9,618 nt of DNA from Coxiellaceae bacterium (GTDB lineage: Bacteria; Pseudomonadota; Gammaproteobacteria; UBA9339), in contig PLMI01000117.1 of assembly GCA_003142435.1 (NCBI GenBank), positions 15,151-24,768 on the forward strand, read 5' to 3'. A program made the translations under genes and the position numbers. Below, piece by piece: positions 1 through 8,050 of this stretch. The first letter of the stretch is position 1, and the number at the start of each line of letters is the position of its first letter. Below the pieces are notes generated by a model. It was not told where the DNA came from. It saw only the letters and a list, made by a program, of their open reading frames with translations, and searched no databases.

Positions 1-384
1 CCTTTTTTTCCCGCTTTGATCCAAAACGAGCGCCTGGCAAAGTTCGTCCTCTTCTTTTTGCACACCGATAGGATCAGCTTTTAGCGAATAGGAGTTTGAG
101 CCAGCCGTAATATTGATTTGATAAAAATCTTTGAATCCGGAATCATCAATTTGCAGATTGCTTAACGTCGCCCCATCATATTTATTATTGACAGCATAAT
201 ATTCTTCCATACTTGCAGCTATATCAGTTAAGGCAATTGCAGCATTATTACGGCGAATTTTCACAATGTAAAAACTATAAGATGGATAAATAATGGCAGC
301 CAAGATTCCAATAATAGCTAAGGTTATCAGAAGCTCGAGTAAGGAAAACCCGCGTTTTTTAATTTTATATTGGTACTTAAACAT
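1..384 (-). CDS. pilE: Type IV pilin, PilE-like (3' end missing at window edge)
   Basis: This is a pilin-type subunit made as a prepilin and expected to be cleaved and N-methylated by the prepilin peptidase PilD before joining the type IV pilus or its minor-pilin complex at the inner membrane. The 128 visible codons start at ATG 384. A short basic leader (residues 1-12, ending K-K-R-G) is followed by the class III cleavage context G/FSLLELL, with Glu at mature position +5 (residue 17). A hydrophobic helix with IIGILAAI runs over about residues 18-33, then YPSY. The later part, with Y-S-L-K-A-D-P-I-G-x-Q and D-x-x-C near the edge, resembles the globular end of PilE-family minor pilins. No clear Shine-Dalgarno sequence precedes the start. 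It follows the patatin gene by 70 bp on the same strand, so co-transcription is possible but unproven. The frame is open through base 1, so the C-terminus lies outside the window. The pilin call is secure; PilE rather than another minor pilin is less so. Confidence 0.88.
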   Translation of the reverse strand, partial: MFKYQYKIKKRGFSLLELLITLAIIGILAAIIYPSYSFYIVKIRRNNAAIALTDIAASMEEYYAVNNKYDGATLSNLQIDDSGFKDFYQINITAGSNSYSLKADPIGVQKEEDELCQALVLDQSGKKR

Positions 385-454
385 TTTTAGCAGGGAAAAT
401 TAAGAACTATTGCTTAAAAATAACAACTGCTAGAAAAAAGTAAATACCGTAATT

Positions 455-3034
455 TTACATTCTTGGCATCCAGACATAAGTGCAGCCAGTTTCACTTTTT
501 TGTGCCTCGGGCTCTGATATGGGAAATTCAGATTGAAGAGCTTGACAAGATTCAGAAAATCTTACCTTGCTTGCCTGATCATTTTCATTGTAATCAACCA
601 AGCTTGAAATTAAACTTTTCATTTTGTCAAAATATTTAGTACTATCTTTAGATACTATGTCAAATAAATTCAATAATACTCTTTTTCCATCTTCTGAAAC
701 TTTCGCAGAACCGATTATTTGCCTTAACTCCACAAGACACTTTTTAGAATCAACTAATAAAAGAAACTCCAGACGCAACTTAATGAAATCATTGCCAAAT
801 GTCATACTTAAATCCATCATTTTAGTAACTAAATCGATGAGATGTTGTTTTTCATCTTTATTAAATCTGGAACGAATTCCAAAAAGCCCAGAAAAACCAA
901 TAATATTTTGTTTCAATGCCTTATCAAGAAGAGGTAATATTTCATATTTTATAATGTTTTCTTTTTTCCATTGTAATCCAATTTTTTCTCCAAGAATATT
1001 TACATGTCTTATAAAGATATTTAGCGGGGTTTTACTGCCTTCAACATATCTATCTTTTAAAAGAAATAAGATTTCAACATCTTTTGCAGCCATATTATTA
1101 ACAAATTGTTTTGCTAAATATTCTAAAACCAAATCAAGGTTGGCATCGACAGGAATTTCATCTAACATTTCTTCTATTTTATTGATAAGCTTATGGGCAT
1201 GTTTTTTCATTTCTTCCACTAAAATTCTTCCTGAACTCGCTTGCAGTAGCAAAGCCTTATCTTTTCTTGCTTCTTCTTCAAAAACTTCAGTTTTATTTAT
1301 TTGCGCAAAAATGTTATCGCTAATTGCAATAAGAGCGTTAATTTGTTTCTCTATTAAATATAATTGTTCCCTTACTTTGCAGTGTTTGTCTAAAGACACA
1401 AAAAAATCAATCTGATCCCTGCTTCTTTTTGATTTTTGCAGGAGGTGTAATTCAGAACTATCAAACTTCCAAAAAATATCTGGTATTTCACCACTAATTG
1501 TAATTGGTTCCAAACCATTTAAATAGCGTAAAAAACGCAATTTCTCTCTTGCTGCAATAGATTCTAATTGTTTTAATGAATCACTAAAATCTGCTGTGCC
1601 TAACTCTCCACTATCTACTACATGCCCAAATTTATTTACCACTGGCACAACAATTTCATATAACGACCTTTTGGTAAAATCTCGATTACCAATAAGCTTT
1701 TCCTGTATTGCCCAAGCGGTAGAAATTCCATCTATTGTCAAACCATTTGCCATTTCATTTGGAAATGATAAGGCAAGATTTCTTGATGGGTCTAAATCTG
1801 TAAAAGCACTAAATGGGTTGTTATTTTCTATACCGCCATCTTGTAATTTCCCTATAATTTCTCTTCCAACACCAAAATAAGGTACAAGATCTGTGTCAGG
1901 GGCTTCAAAAATAAAAGGTAAAGACGATGATGCGCCAACAGTTTCACAAATTACCGCATCTTTAGTTGATCTTGTGGTGAATAAAATAGGAGAATGTGTT
2001 TCTGCAGATACTGCAGGGATAGCTAAATTTTTAAATCCATATTCAGGTAAAAATCTTTTTAATATCCTTAGTTGATCGAAAGTAAAATGCAGCTCCCCTT
2101 GTCTTTCTTTAACAGCGGTCAACAATCTCTGAATACTGGCTCTCTCAGGATCATCAATCTCCATACTCCTTATTTTGCTTTCCAAAATATGAAATTCTTT
2201 CCTTACAACATTTCTAATTTTGCAATCAATAATAAAACCAACTGCTTTAACGAAAGCGTCATTCTTGTTTAATAGTTTTCCTGAAAGAGCATTTTGTAAA
2301 TTAACATTTTTAAGGGCTTCTTCTATTTCTTTTGCAGTAAGAGCACAGGCAACCAGAGCTGCGAAAAAAGAACCTATGGAGGCACCAGCAACTTCTTCTA
2401 CATATTTTAAATTTCCACCAAGAGCTTGTATCACACCCAAGTATGCAACACCTTTGGCCCCACCTCCTGAAAATGCAATTCTTTTTTTTGTCATCTCAGC
2501 AGGAATCGTTATTCTATATTGATTTCCAAATCGCTTGACAATAAGTCTGTCATTGGCAGGCAGAATACCCGTATTTCCTACAGAATTAACATCACTCGTA
2601 TCAGAATGTCTCTTTTGTAATTCGGCTGCACTTAATGAGTAGAGCCTACTTTCTTTTTCCGAAAACTTTCCTTGAAAAAATTTTTTTTGTACTACATTTG
2701 GTAACTCTTTAGCATAAAATTTCACTTCGCGATCGCTGTGACTATATGGCCTTAGTTCGTCTTCTGAGTAGTGAAAAAAAGAATAAAAATCACTTTTTTG
2801 TTGAGGTTTTAATTCAAGAATGCAATTCTGTAACTTTGCAATTTCCGGATTAGAAGAAAAATGACGTGACTTTGGCAAGACAGGTAAAAAAAATGGTAGC
2901 AGTTCTTCACGAAATGATTTGTCAGCAAATTTCTTTGGTTCTTTCAATAGACCATCGATAACTTCATCATAGCTTATTTTTACGTCTATTTTTCCCCTTA
3001 CGGGACGAAAAACAGATCGAATGTACTCTAACAT
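455..3034 (-). CDS. Large patatin-like phospholipase (859 residues)
   Basis: This is a predicted patatin-family lipid acyl hydrolase, which uses a Ser-Asp dyad to cleave acyl chains from glycerophospholipids. The core is complete. The oxyanion-hole loop GGGAKG is at residues 190-195. The nucleophile elbow GASIG is at 217-221, making Ser219 the likely nucleophile. A typical ASSSLPFIF segment lies at about 368-376, and the D-G-G motif at 399-401 supplies the likely partner Asp399. The patatin domain spans roughly 184-430. Simple bacterial patatins are about 300-400 residues; this one adds about 180 N-terminal and 430 C-terminal residues. The C-terminal part looks mainly helical (for example 550-640 and 690-810), and I recognise no domain in it. 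I see no signal peptide or membrane segment. ATG 3034 is the first in-frame start but has no strong Shine-Dalgarno sequence. The architecture recalls large secreted patatins of Legionella (Vpd/VipD type), but orthology cannot be claimed. Toxin, effector or lipid-remodelling roles are all open. Confidence 0.9.
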   Translation of the reverse strand: MLEYIRSVFRPVRGKIDVKISYDEVIDGLLKEPKKFADKSFREELLPFFLPVLPKSRHFSSNPEIAKLQNCILELKPQQKSDFYSFFHYSEDELRPYSHSDREVKFYAKELPNVVQKKFFQGKFSEKESRLYSLSAAELQKRHSDTSDVNSVGNTGILPANDRLIVKRFGNQYRITIPAEMTKKRIAFSGGGAKGVAYLGVIQALGGNLKYVEEVAGASIGSFFAALVACALTAKEIEEALKNVNLQNALSGKLLNKNDAFVKAVGFIIDCKIRNVVRKEFHILESKIRSMEIDDPERASIQRLLTAVKERQGELHFTFDQLRILKRFLPEYGFKNLAIPAVSAETHSPILFTTRSTKDAVICETVGASSSLPFIFEAPDTDLVPYFGVGREIIGKLQDGGIENNNPFSAFTDLDPSRNLALSFPNEMANGLTIDGISTAWAIQEKLIGNRDFTKRSLYEIVVPVVNKFGHVVDSGELGTADFSDSLKQLESIAAREKLRFLRYLNGLEPITISGEIPDIFWKFDSSELHLLQKSKRSRDQIDFFVSLDKHCKVREQLYLIEKQINALIAISDNIFAQINKTEVFEEEARKDKALLLQASSGRILVEEMKKHAHKLINKIEEMLDEIPVDANLDLVLEYLAKQFVNNMAAKDVEILFLLKDRYVEGSKTPLNIFIRHVNILGEKIGLQWKKENIIKYEILPLLDKALKQNIIGFSGLFGIRSRFNKDEKQHLIDLVTKMMDLSMTFGNDFIKLRLEFLLLVDSKKCLVELRQIIGSAKVSEDGKRVLLNLFDIVSKDSTKYFDKMKSLISSLVDYNENDQASKVRFSESCQALQSEFPISEPEAQKSETGCTYVWMPRM

Positions 3035-3080
3035 AAATTTATTATTATTTTTTAAATAAAGTTTTTTAATGTAGTTTTTA

Positions 3081-3100
3081 TTAGTATCTCTTTATACTAA
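3081..3100. repeat. Short perfect inverted repeat upstream of the patatin gene
   Basis: Seven bases (TTAGTAT, 3081-3087) are exactly repeated in inverted order (ATACTAA, 3094-3100) around a six-base spacer. The dyad sits about 47 bases upstream of the patatin start and could be an operator or a weak leader hairpin. The region is so A/T-rich that a seven-base dyad may be chance, so the functional reading is weak. Confidence 0.3.
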
Positions 3101-3235
3101 AATAATAGCATCTAATTATTAAGCTTTTCTGAAGGGAACTAAAAACTTGATTATATTATTAACACACGTAACCCATGGATTTTTAATAAAATTTTAAGAA
3201 AATAACAGGTTAATTTGATGAGATGATTAGCCCTC

Positions 3236-3257
3236 TACGGCAGGAGTTCCTGCCGTA
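3236..3257 (-). terminator. Perfect 10-bp hairpin after the 587-residue gene
   Basis: TACGGCAGGA (3236-3245) and TCCTGCCGTA (3248-3257) are perfect inverse complements separated by two bases. This is a strong G/C-containing stem in an otherwise A/T-rich gap. It begins 24 bases after the stop codon of the 587-residue gene, where a transcript-end structure would be expected. The following minus-strand bases (GAGGGCTAATC) contain no T run, so it is not a classic intrinsic terminator. It could instead protect the 3' end or be a dispersed hairpin repeat. A related hairpin lies at 8051-8081 after the next-but-one gene. Confidence 0.55.
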
Positions 3258-3280
3258 AAGTAGTGTTTACATATATTATA

Positions 3281-5044
3281 TCATACACGAGGAGGAGCAT
3301 GCTGCTCTACTACTGCCGCGCCCTCTGCAGCATCACGAGACTCAGCTTCGACCGTTGGAGCCTGCATATCCTTTTCTAAACTGATAACTGCATCTTTTAA
3401 ACTCAACCCTATACCCATCCTAAGCGATAAGTCTCTCAAACACTCATACTTAAACCCAGGTTTAGTAACTAAGCTTTTGAAAAGCTCATTATCATCTGGT
3501 TTCTGAATTAAAGATTGAACAAATTCAAACGCATTCGGTAATTGAATATTATTAACTTCTAAAACTATTTTCAAGGTTAAACAAAAATCATATCCTGCGT
3601 TGTTAAGGACACATAAAAGATTTATACATTTGTGGAAAATTAAAGCATCATCACAACTTTTGCTTTTGGGAGCTATCTGACTTATTTGATCACCTAAGTT
3701 GGCTGTACAAAGCTCAAGATTACTTAATTCCAATCTTAGATCTTTTTGATCGTCAAAATATAAATGCTGGATTGCACCCAACATATTTAACGAATCCTGA
3801 AAATTAAGTTTTCCAATTTCTATTAGGTTACATAAAATTTTACTATGAAACTCCGTCAACCAAGGACGACCGCGAACCCACCATACAATTTCAGACCGAG
3901 CTTCAGCGGGAACTCTTTCAATTAACATCTGCTTAACTTTTACTTGATCTTCGCTCAATTCATACGTTTCTAAATGTCGACAAAAATCACTAAAATCATG
4001 GAATAATTTTTCACTTGGTGTTTTTTGATAAAACCAATCTCGAGCTAACCTTACCTCCTCATCAGATAAATGATTTTTTTCCTTCAAATCACACAGTAGT
4101 TTTACCTCCTGTTCATGCTCTCCCGGAAAAAGTCTGATTGTAGATATAAAAGTTAAATCACGTTCGACTACTCTTCCTTGCCGCTCTACTTGAGCATTTT
4201 CTCCCGGCATAATAGTATTTTCTTGTATATCTCTCACTTCATCAACAAGGCCCCTTAAGCTGACAAACGTCGAATTACGTTTAACTCGATCAGCAAAGTT
4301 AACTATCTGCTTTAGGTCAAACCAACGATTTTCCTGACCAATTAAAAAATTAACAAAATATTTTTTATCCCATGTTGTTAGATCTTTTGTAGACAATAAA
4401 CACCCTAAACTAGCCAATATTACTTGAGGGTCATTTTGATTTTGAATATTAGAAATTATCTGTTTAGCATTCCGTGGATCGCAATCTAATTGCAAAAGCG
4501 AAACTAATAAACCTCCGTGATCATAAAAATTAATGACCGCCTTTCGAGGTATTATTTTTTTTAGCCCTCCTCCTAATTGTTCTGCCAAAAAAGAAAGTTG
4601 TGTTAATTGTAATGACAGGACTTTATCATTATTTTTAGACGATTCTTTTAATACTATTAATAGATCAAGGGCCTCAAATTTTTCCATTTTAGCAAACCGC
4701 ATAAGATCATGAAGTGCGGCTAGAGCTTTATCTTTTATCCATGGTTGAGCAGCTAACGGTTCTTCCAATTCGCGTATACTCACCAAATTATTGCCCATTA
4801 GTTGCCACGTTGACCTGTCGCTTAGAAAAGCTCGTTGAACATCTGATAATGCACCACCTGTTTCTTCGGCTTTTGTGTGTGAAGTTGCAGTTTCCAAAGG
4901 TGTCTCTAGAGCCTCAAAATTATTTGAAAATAAATTTTTCTCAGCTTCTGTAAAAATAAATACATCTAGAAACTTATTTGTTGCCAATTGTAAATTAGAA
5001 GCACCTTCGGTAGGCTTAGATTCAGTATTTGGTTGATAGGACAT
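3281..5044 (-). CDS. Helical-repeat paralogue, 587 residues, unknown function
   Basis: I do not recognise this family and assign no function. The protein looks soluble and mostly alpha-helical, with no signal peptide, transmembrane stretch or catalytic motif. It contains two copies of the unit shared with its two upstream neighbours. The first, more degenerate unit covers about residues 26-270 (FTEAEKNLF at 31-39, QPWI at 100-103, WFDL at 241-244). The second covers about 325-558 and is well preserved: EEVRLA at 329-334, YEL at 361-363, RGRPWL at 391-396 and GFKYECL at 530-536. A charged linker (about 270-320) joins them, and the last 28 residues form an acidic, alanine-rich tail ending APPRV. 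It matches about residues 400-910 of the 935-residue neighbour without major gaps; from RGRPWL to FKYECL both proteins have exactly the same spacing. The start at 5044 is supported by GGAG ten bases upstream within a leader conserved between the two genes. Confidence 0.85.
   Translation of the reverse strand: MSYQPNTESKPTEGASNLQLATNKFLDVFIFTEAEKNLFSNNFEALETPLETATSHTKAEETGGALSDVQRAFLSDRSTWQLMGNNLVSIRELEEPLAAQPWIKDKALAALHDLMRFAKMEKFEALDLLIVLKESSKNNDKVLSLQLTQLSFLAEQLGGGLKKIIPRKAVINFYDHGGLLVSLLQLDCDPRNAKQIISNIQNQNDPQVILASLGCLLSTKDLTTWDKKYFVNFLIGQENRWFDLKQIVNFADRVKRNSTFVSLRGLVDEVRDIQENTIMPGENAQVERQGRVVERDLTFISTIRLFPGEHEQEVKLLCDLKEKNHLSDEEVRLARDWFYQKTPSEKLFHDFSDFCRHLETYELSEDQVKVKQMLIERVPAEARSEIVWWVRGRPWLTEFHSKILCNLIEIGKLNFQDSLNMLGAIQHLYFDDQKDLRLELSNLELCTANLGDQISQIAPKSKSCDDALIFHKCINLLCVLNNAGYDFCLTLKIVLEVNNIQLPNAFEFVQSLIQKPDDNELFKSLVTKPGFKYECLRDLSLRMGIGLSLKDAVISLEKDMQAPTVEAESRDAAEGAAVVEQHAPPRV
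3426..3529. repeat. 104-bp near-identical direct repeat, copy 1 (in the 587-residue gene)
   Basis: This block matches 5315-5418 in the same orientation with eight mismatches and no gap, and 3487-3529 is a 43-base exact match. It encodes the last part of the repeat unit (FEFVQSLIQKPDDN to GFKYECL). The coding sequence on either side is much more diverged, so the block stands out as recently shared or exchanged between the paralogues. Confidence 0.85.
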
Positions 5045-5072
5045 AGATTTAGTTCTCCGATTAATTATTATT
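5045..5072 (-). promoter_or_regulatory. Conserved 5' leader with ribosome binding site
   Basis: The 28 bases directly upstream of the 587-residue gene match those upstream of the 935-residue gene (7987-8014) at 25 of 28 positions, and the ATG also aligns. A GGAG Shine-Dalgarno element (minus strand of 5055-5058) lies ten bases before the ATG and fixes the start. The conservation stops at both ends: the coding sequence differs right after the ATG, and the upstream gap differs too. The rest of the gap, 5073-5178, holds nothing I can support beyond A/T-rich sequence. Confidence 0.6.
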
Positions 5073-5178
5073 TTTATAAGATTAGTAATACTTTGATAAT
5101 AATTACTAACCGCCTAAATTCAAAAAACAAAAATATATAGTTTTACTACATGTATAATACCAGCAGAAAGGTGTTTAT

Positions 5179-7986
5179 CTATGAAAAAGGCTTAAATTGA
5201 TCCGGTGGTGCAACATCTTCTTCATCAGCTCCACAAGACTCATCTTTGCTAATTGCAAACTGTTTTAAATTATGAATCGCGTCTTCAAAACTCAAACCGC
5301 AGCCCATGGAAAATGATAAGTCCGTCAAACACTCATACTTAAACCCAGGTTCAGTAACTAAACTTCTGAAAGCCGCATTATCATCTGGTTTCTGAATTAA
5401 AGATTGAACAAATTCAAATTTACCTTTCATCTGAATTTCATCAATTTCTCCAACTATCTTCAAAGCTAAATCTGACTCATATTCTTTACTCATAAGATCG
5501 CATAAAAGGGTTATACGTCCAGAGACATAAGAAGCCTCTTCAAAAAATCTACTTTTTGGAAATATTTGTATTATACGAGCACCTAATTGATTTGTTAAAT
5601 ATTGAAGGTTAGATAATTGACATTTTAATTTTTCTTCATCCTCGTTACATGATTGCTGTACCGCAGATAACATATTCAACGAATTCTGAAGTTTCATTAC
5701 ACCAACTTCTATTAGATTTTGTAAAATTTCGCTATGACGAGACGTTAACCAAGGGCGAAAGCGAACGAAATTTGAAATTTGATTACTGTCTTCAGAAGGA
5801 CATAGAGCATTTAACATCGATATGATAATCACTTGATCATCTCTCAACTCGTACTGTCGGCAATGATCACAAAAGAACTTAGCGTTATACCTAAAATCTT
5901 CCGTCCCTGTTTCTCGAAAAAAACATTTGCTAGCTAACCTTATATCTTCATAAGATAACTTACCTTTATCCATTAATTCATTAAGTGCATCTTTCTCCGT
6001 TTCAGCCCCTAACTGATGCTCAGCGATCTTACCTACAAATGTAAGAGCACGCGGAACCATTTCTTGTTGCTCTACTTGAAGCTTTTGTTCAGGTACCTGA
6101 ATCACTTTTTCTTGACTTTTTTCAACAGGAGTCAAAATTAGTTCTCCATTATCTATCATAGTCCGAATGAAAGACATTAAACTATACCAAGGATAATCAC
6201 CCATTGAACCTTCCATAACTTTTTTAACCTTCTCAGCAACCGTAATAGCATGTTCTGGTTTAAAAGATGGGAAGATGTTTCCTCTAAGTAATCTAATAAA
6301 TTCTCTTTTATCCGCCAGATTTAATCGATTTAACGTCAACAAGTACCCTAAAGCAGTTAATATTTCTTTTGCATTTTCCTTTTTACTAATTTCATTAATT
6401 AACTGTTTAGCTTCCTCAAAGTAATAACCATAGCACAAAAGCCCTGATAATATATCCGCATGCCTAAAAAAACTAACAGCGGGTTCAGGTGGATCAAATA
6501 AAGTAACTATTTCTGCCCTTAATTGTTCCACTAAAAATGAAAGTTGACGAAGTTTAGACAGATAATTTTCACCAAATTGATTTCGCACATTACCTATTAT
6601 TTCAAGAGACTTTGTTAGATCCATTTTACCTAATTTCAAAAGATCTATAAGGGTTACCAATACTTTACCTGTCATCCATGATCGAGTAGCTAATGATTTT
6701 TGTAATTCTTCCAATTTTTTTTCATCCTGAACAAGTCGTTGCGTTGAGTAGTTAGCCAGGAACCTGCTCTGTTCTTCCAATAGTTGACTGCTCTCCTGAT
6801 TAAGATCAGCAGAAGTGGAGGTTATTGTTTGTAAGAACTTATCAAAATTAGCTTCTAATGCTTGCAGAGTAATTACATTTGCTTTTACTAAAGCAAATAT
6901 TTTGGATTTTAATTCGGCAAATATGGAGCCATAATTTTTTACTAACGCATCGATTTTTCCTTGCAAAATTGAATCGTTATCTGCTTCGTCTTTTTTATCG
7001 GTTGTTGTAACCGAAGGTAAAATGAAAAAAGCACTAGGAATTGGAGGATGTTTTTGACGTTTTTCTTGAGCCTGTTCTTCAGCTACCATTAAACTGTTTG
7101 ACTGATCTTTCAATCCATCGACAACCTTTTCCTCTTGAGAAACTGCAATTGAGCTATAATTATTGGCAAGAATTTTTACTGCATCTTGAAAACTATTGTG
7201 TTGATCCAACAAACTTTGTAATTCTTTTAAATACTCAAACTTAAACCACGGCGCAACAACTAACCCTTTAAAAACCTCTTTGTTTTCATCTTGCATAACC
7301 TCCAGAATTAAAGGCCAAATAAATACATATATATCCCTTGATTCCGGCGTTATATTAAATTTTCCAACTTTATCTAAAGCTATATCGGACGAAACTCCTG
7401 CCTTAATAAGGGCACACAATAGACCTGTACAATTACAGAAATCAATAAAATACATATCCTGCCCTAAAAATTTATCCGTTATAATATGTCCTAGTTTTTG
7501 CACTAAATATATAATGGCAACTAATTGCTCATGTTCTGTTTGTCTATTTTCCGAAAATAATTGTAGATTATATGCATAACATAATCCATGTGTGGCACAT
7601 ATCAATTGAAATGCCTTTAAAAGCGTTATTTCCCTATCGGCCTCCATTATTTGTATCACCGCATTACAATGAAGCTCTTTAAGCCAAGGACAACCACGGA
7701 TAATTTTGCTTGCCTCTTCAACTTCTTCAGGTTTAAATAAATATCTAGAAGTTAAAATATTTAATAAATCTACTTGGATCTTACTTAACTGGTAAGTTTT
7801 TAATTTTTCATAAAGATCAGACAACTTAGCATTCTCTGGAATAAGATTTTCATGATGGAAAAAAGTTTTTGCCAATGATATCTCAGAAAAAGTTAAATTA
7901 AACTCCTGTGCAAATTTCTCTAAGTATTGCGTTGTTTCACCTGTATCATTCTGGATTAAAGAAGCAGAGCCCAAGTCAGCAGCCAT
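5179..7986 (-). CDS. Helical-repeat paralogue, 935 residues, unknown function
   Basis: This is the largest complete member of the local family; I cannot name a function. It has three units. Unit 1 (about 30-275) has SEISLAKTF at 34-42, RGCPWL at 97-102 and WFKFEYL at 247-253. Unit 2 (about 400-610) is degenerate, with SWM at 436-438 and FKPEHA at 575-580. Unit 3 (about 675-910) is well preserved: EDIRLA at 680-685, YEL at 712-714, RFRPWL at 742-747 and GFKYECL at 881-887. Units 1 and 2 are separated by a charged, proline-containing linker (about 276-345) and a stretch with possible coiled coil (about 395-430). The tail (about 913-935) is acidic. Units 2-3 correspond to the whole 587-residue neighbour, so this protein equals that one plus an extra N-terminal unit. 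No membrane or secretion signal is visible. The start is supported by GGGG ten bases upstream in the shared leader. Confidence 0.85.
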   Translation of the reverse strand: MAADLGSASLIQNDTGETTQYLEKFAQEFNLTFSEISLAKTFFHHENLIPENAKLSDLYEKLKTYQLSKIQVDLLNILTSRYLFKPEEVEEASKIIRGCPWLKELHCNAVIQIMEADREITLLKAFQLICATHGLCYAYNLQLFSENRQTEHEQLVAIIYLVQKLGHIITDKFLGQDMYFIDFCNCTGLLCALIKAGVSSDIALDKVGKFNITPESRDIYVFIWPLILEVMQDENKEVFKGLVVAPWFKFEYLKELQSLLDQHNSFQDAVKILANNYSSIAVSQEEKVVDGLKDQSNSLMVAEEQAQEKRQKHPPIPSAFFILPSVTTTDKKDEADNDSILQGKIDALVKNYGSIFAELKSKIFALVKANVITLQALEANFDKFLQTITSTSADLNQESSQLLEEQSRFLANYSTQRLVQDEKKLEELQKSLATRSWMTGKVLVTLIDLLKLGKMDLTKSLEIIGNVRNQFGENYLSKLRQLSFLVEQLRAEIVTLFDPPEPAVSFFRHADILSGLLCYGYYFEEAKQLINEISKKENAKEILTALGYLLTLNRLNLADKREFIRLLRGNIFPSFKPEHAITVAEKVKKVMEGSMGDYPWYSLMSFIRTMIDNGELILTPVEKSQEKVIQVPEQKLQVEQQEMVPRALTFVGKIAEHQLGAETEKDALNELMDKGKLSYEDIRLASKCFFRETGTEDFRYNAKFFCDHCRQYELRDDQVIIISMLNALCPSEDSNQISNFVRFRPWLTSRHSEILQNLIEVGVMKLQNSLNMLSAVQQSCNEDEEKLKCQLSNLQYLTNQLGARIIQIFPKSRFFEEASYVSGRITLLCDLMSKEYESDLALKIVGEIDEIQMKGKFEFVQSLIQKPDDNAAFRSLVTEPGFKYECLTDLSFSMGCGLSFEDAIHNLKQFAISKDESCGADEEDVAPPDQFKPFS
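5315..5418. repeat. 104-bp near-identical direct repeat, copy 2 (in the 935-residue gene)
   Basis: This is the partner of 3426-3529, offset by 1889 bases, with 96 of 104 positions identical by eye count and a 43-base exact match at 5376-5418. It lies in the last repeat unit of the 935-residue protein and encodes the corresponding residues. Confidence 0.85.
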
Positions 7987-8014
7987 AGATTTAATTCCCC
8001 AATTAATTATTATT
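7987..8014 (-). promoter_or_regulatory. Conserved 5' leader, second copy
   Basis: This leader directly precedes the 935-residue gene and differs from 5045-5072 at only three of 28 positions. The purine element is GGGG here instead of GGAG (minus strand of 7997-8000), at the same ten-base distance from the ATG. That the leader is kept while the first codons differ suggests either a shared control element or a duplication boundary at the start codon. Confidence 0.55.
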
Positions 8015-8050
8015 AAAAGTTTCTTAAATGTTCTAAGTTTTCAAATAATC

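Noticed and set aside
388..432. Inverted repeat TAGCAG...CTGCTA between the patatin and pilin genes
   Set aside because: It has only six paired bases and a 33-base loop, and one arm lies very close to the pilin start; too weak for a terminator.
624..1415. Plus-strand open frame of 263 codons opposite the patatin gene
   Set aside because: It lies wholly inside a gene with clear catalytic motifs, is rich in Ser, Leu and Ile as expected from an A/T-rich antisense frame, and shows no domain. The smaller plus-strand frames at 1596-2522, 4714-4953 and 7041-7579 were set aside for the same reason.
3150..3155. TATAAT on the minus strand upstream of the patatin gene
   Set aside because: The hexamer is perfect, but the position expected for the -35 element reads CCATGG, so there is no promoter evidence beyond A/T richness.
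5154..5162. Extended -10 promoter-like sequence TGGTATTAT before the 587-residue gene
   Set aside because: No matching -35 element lies at a suitable distance, and sequences of this type are common by chance in A/T-rich DNA. It remains possible but is not supportable.
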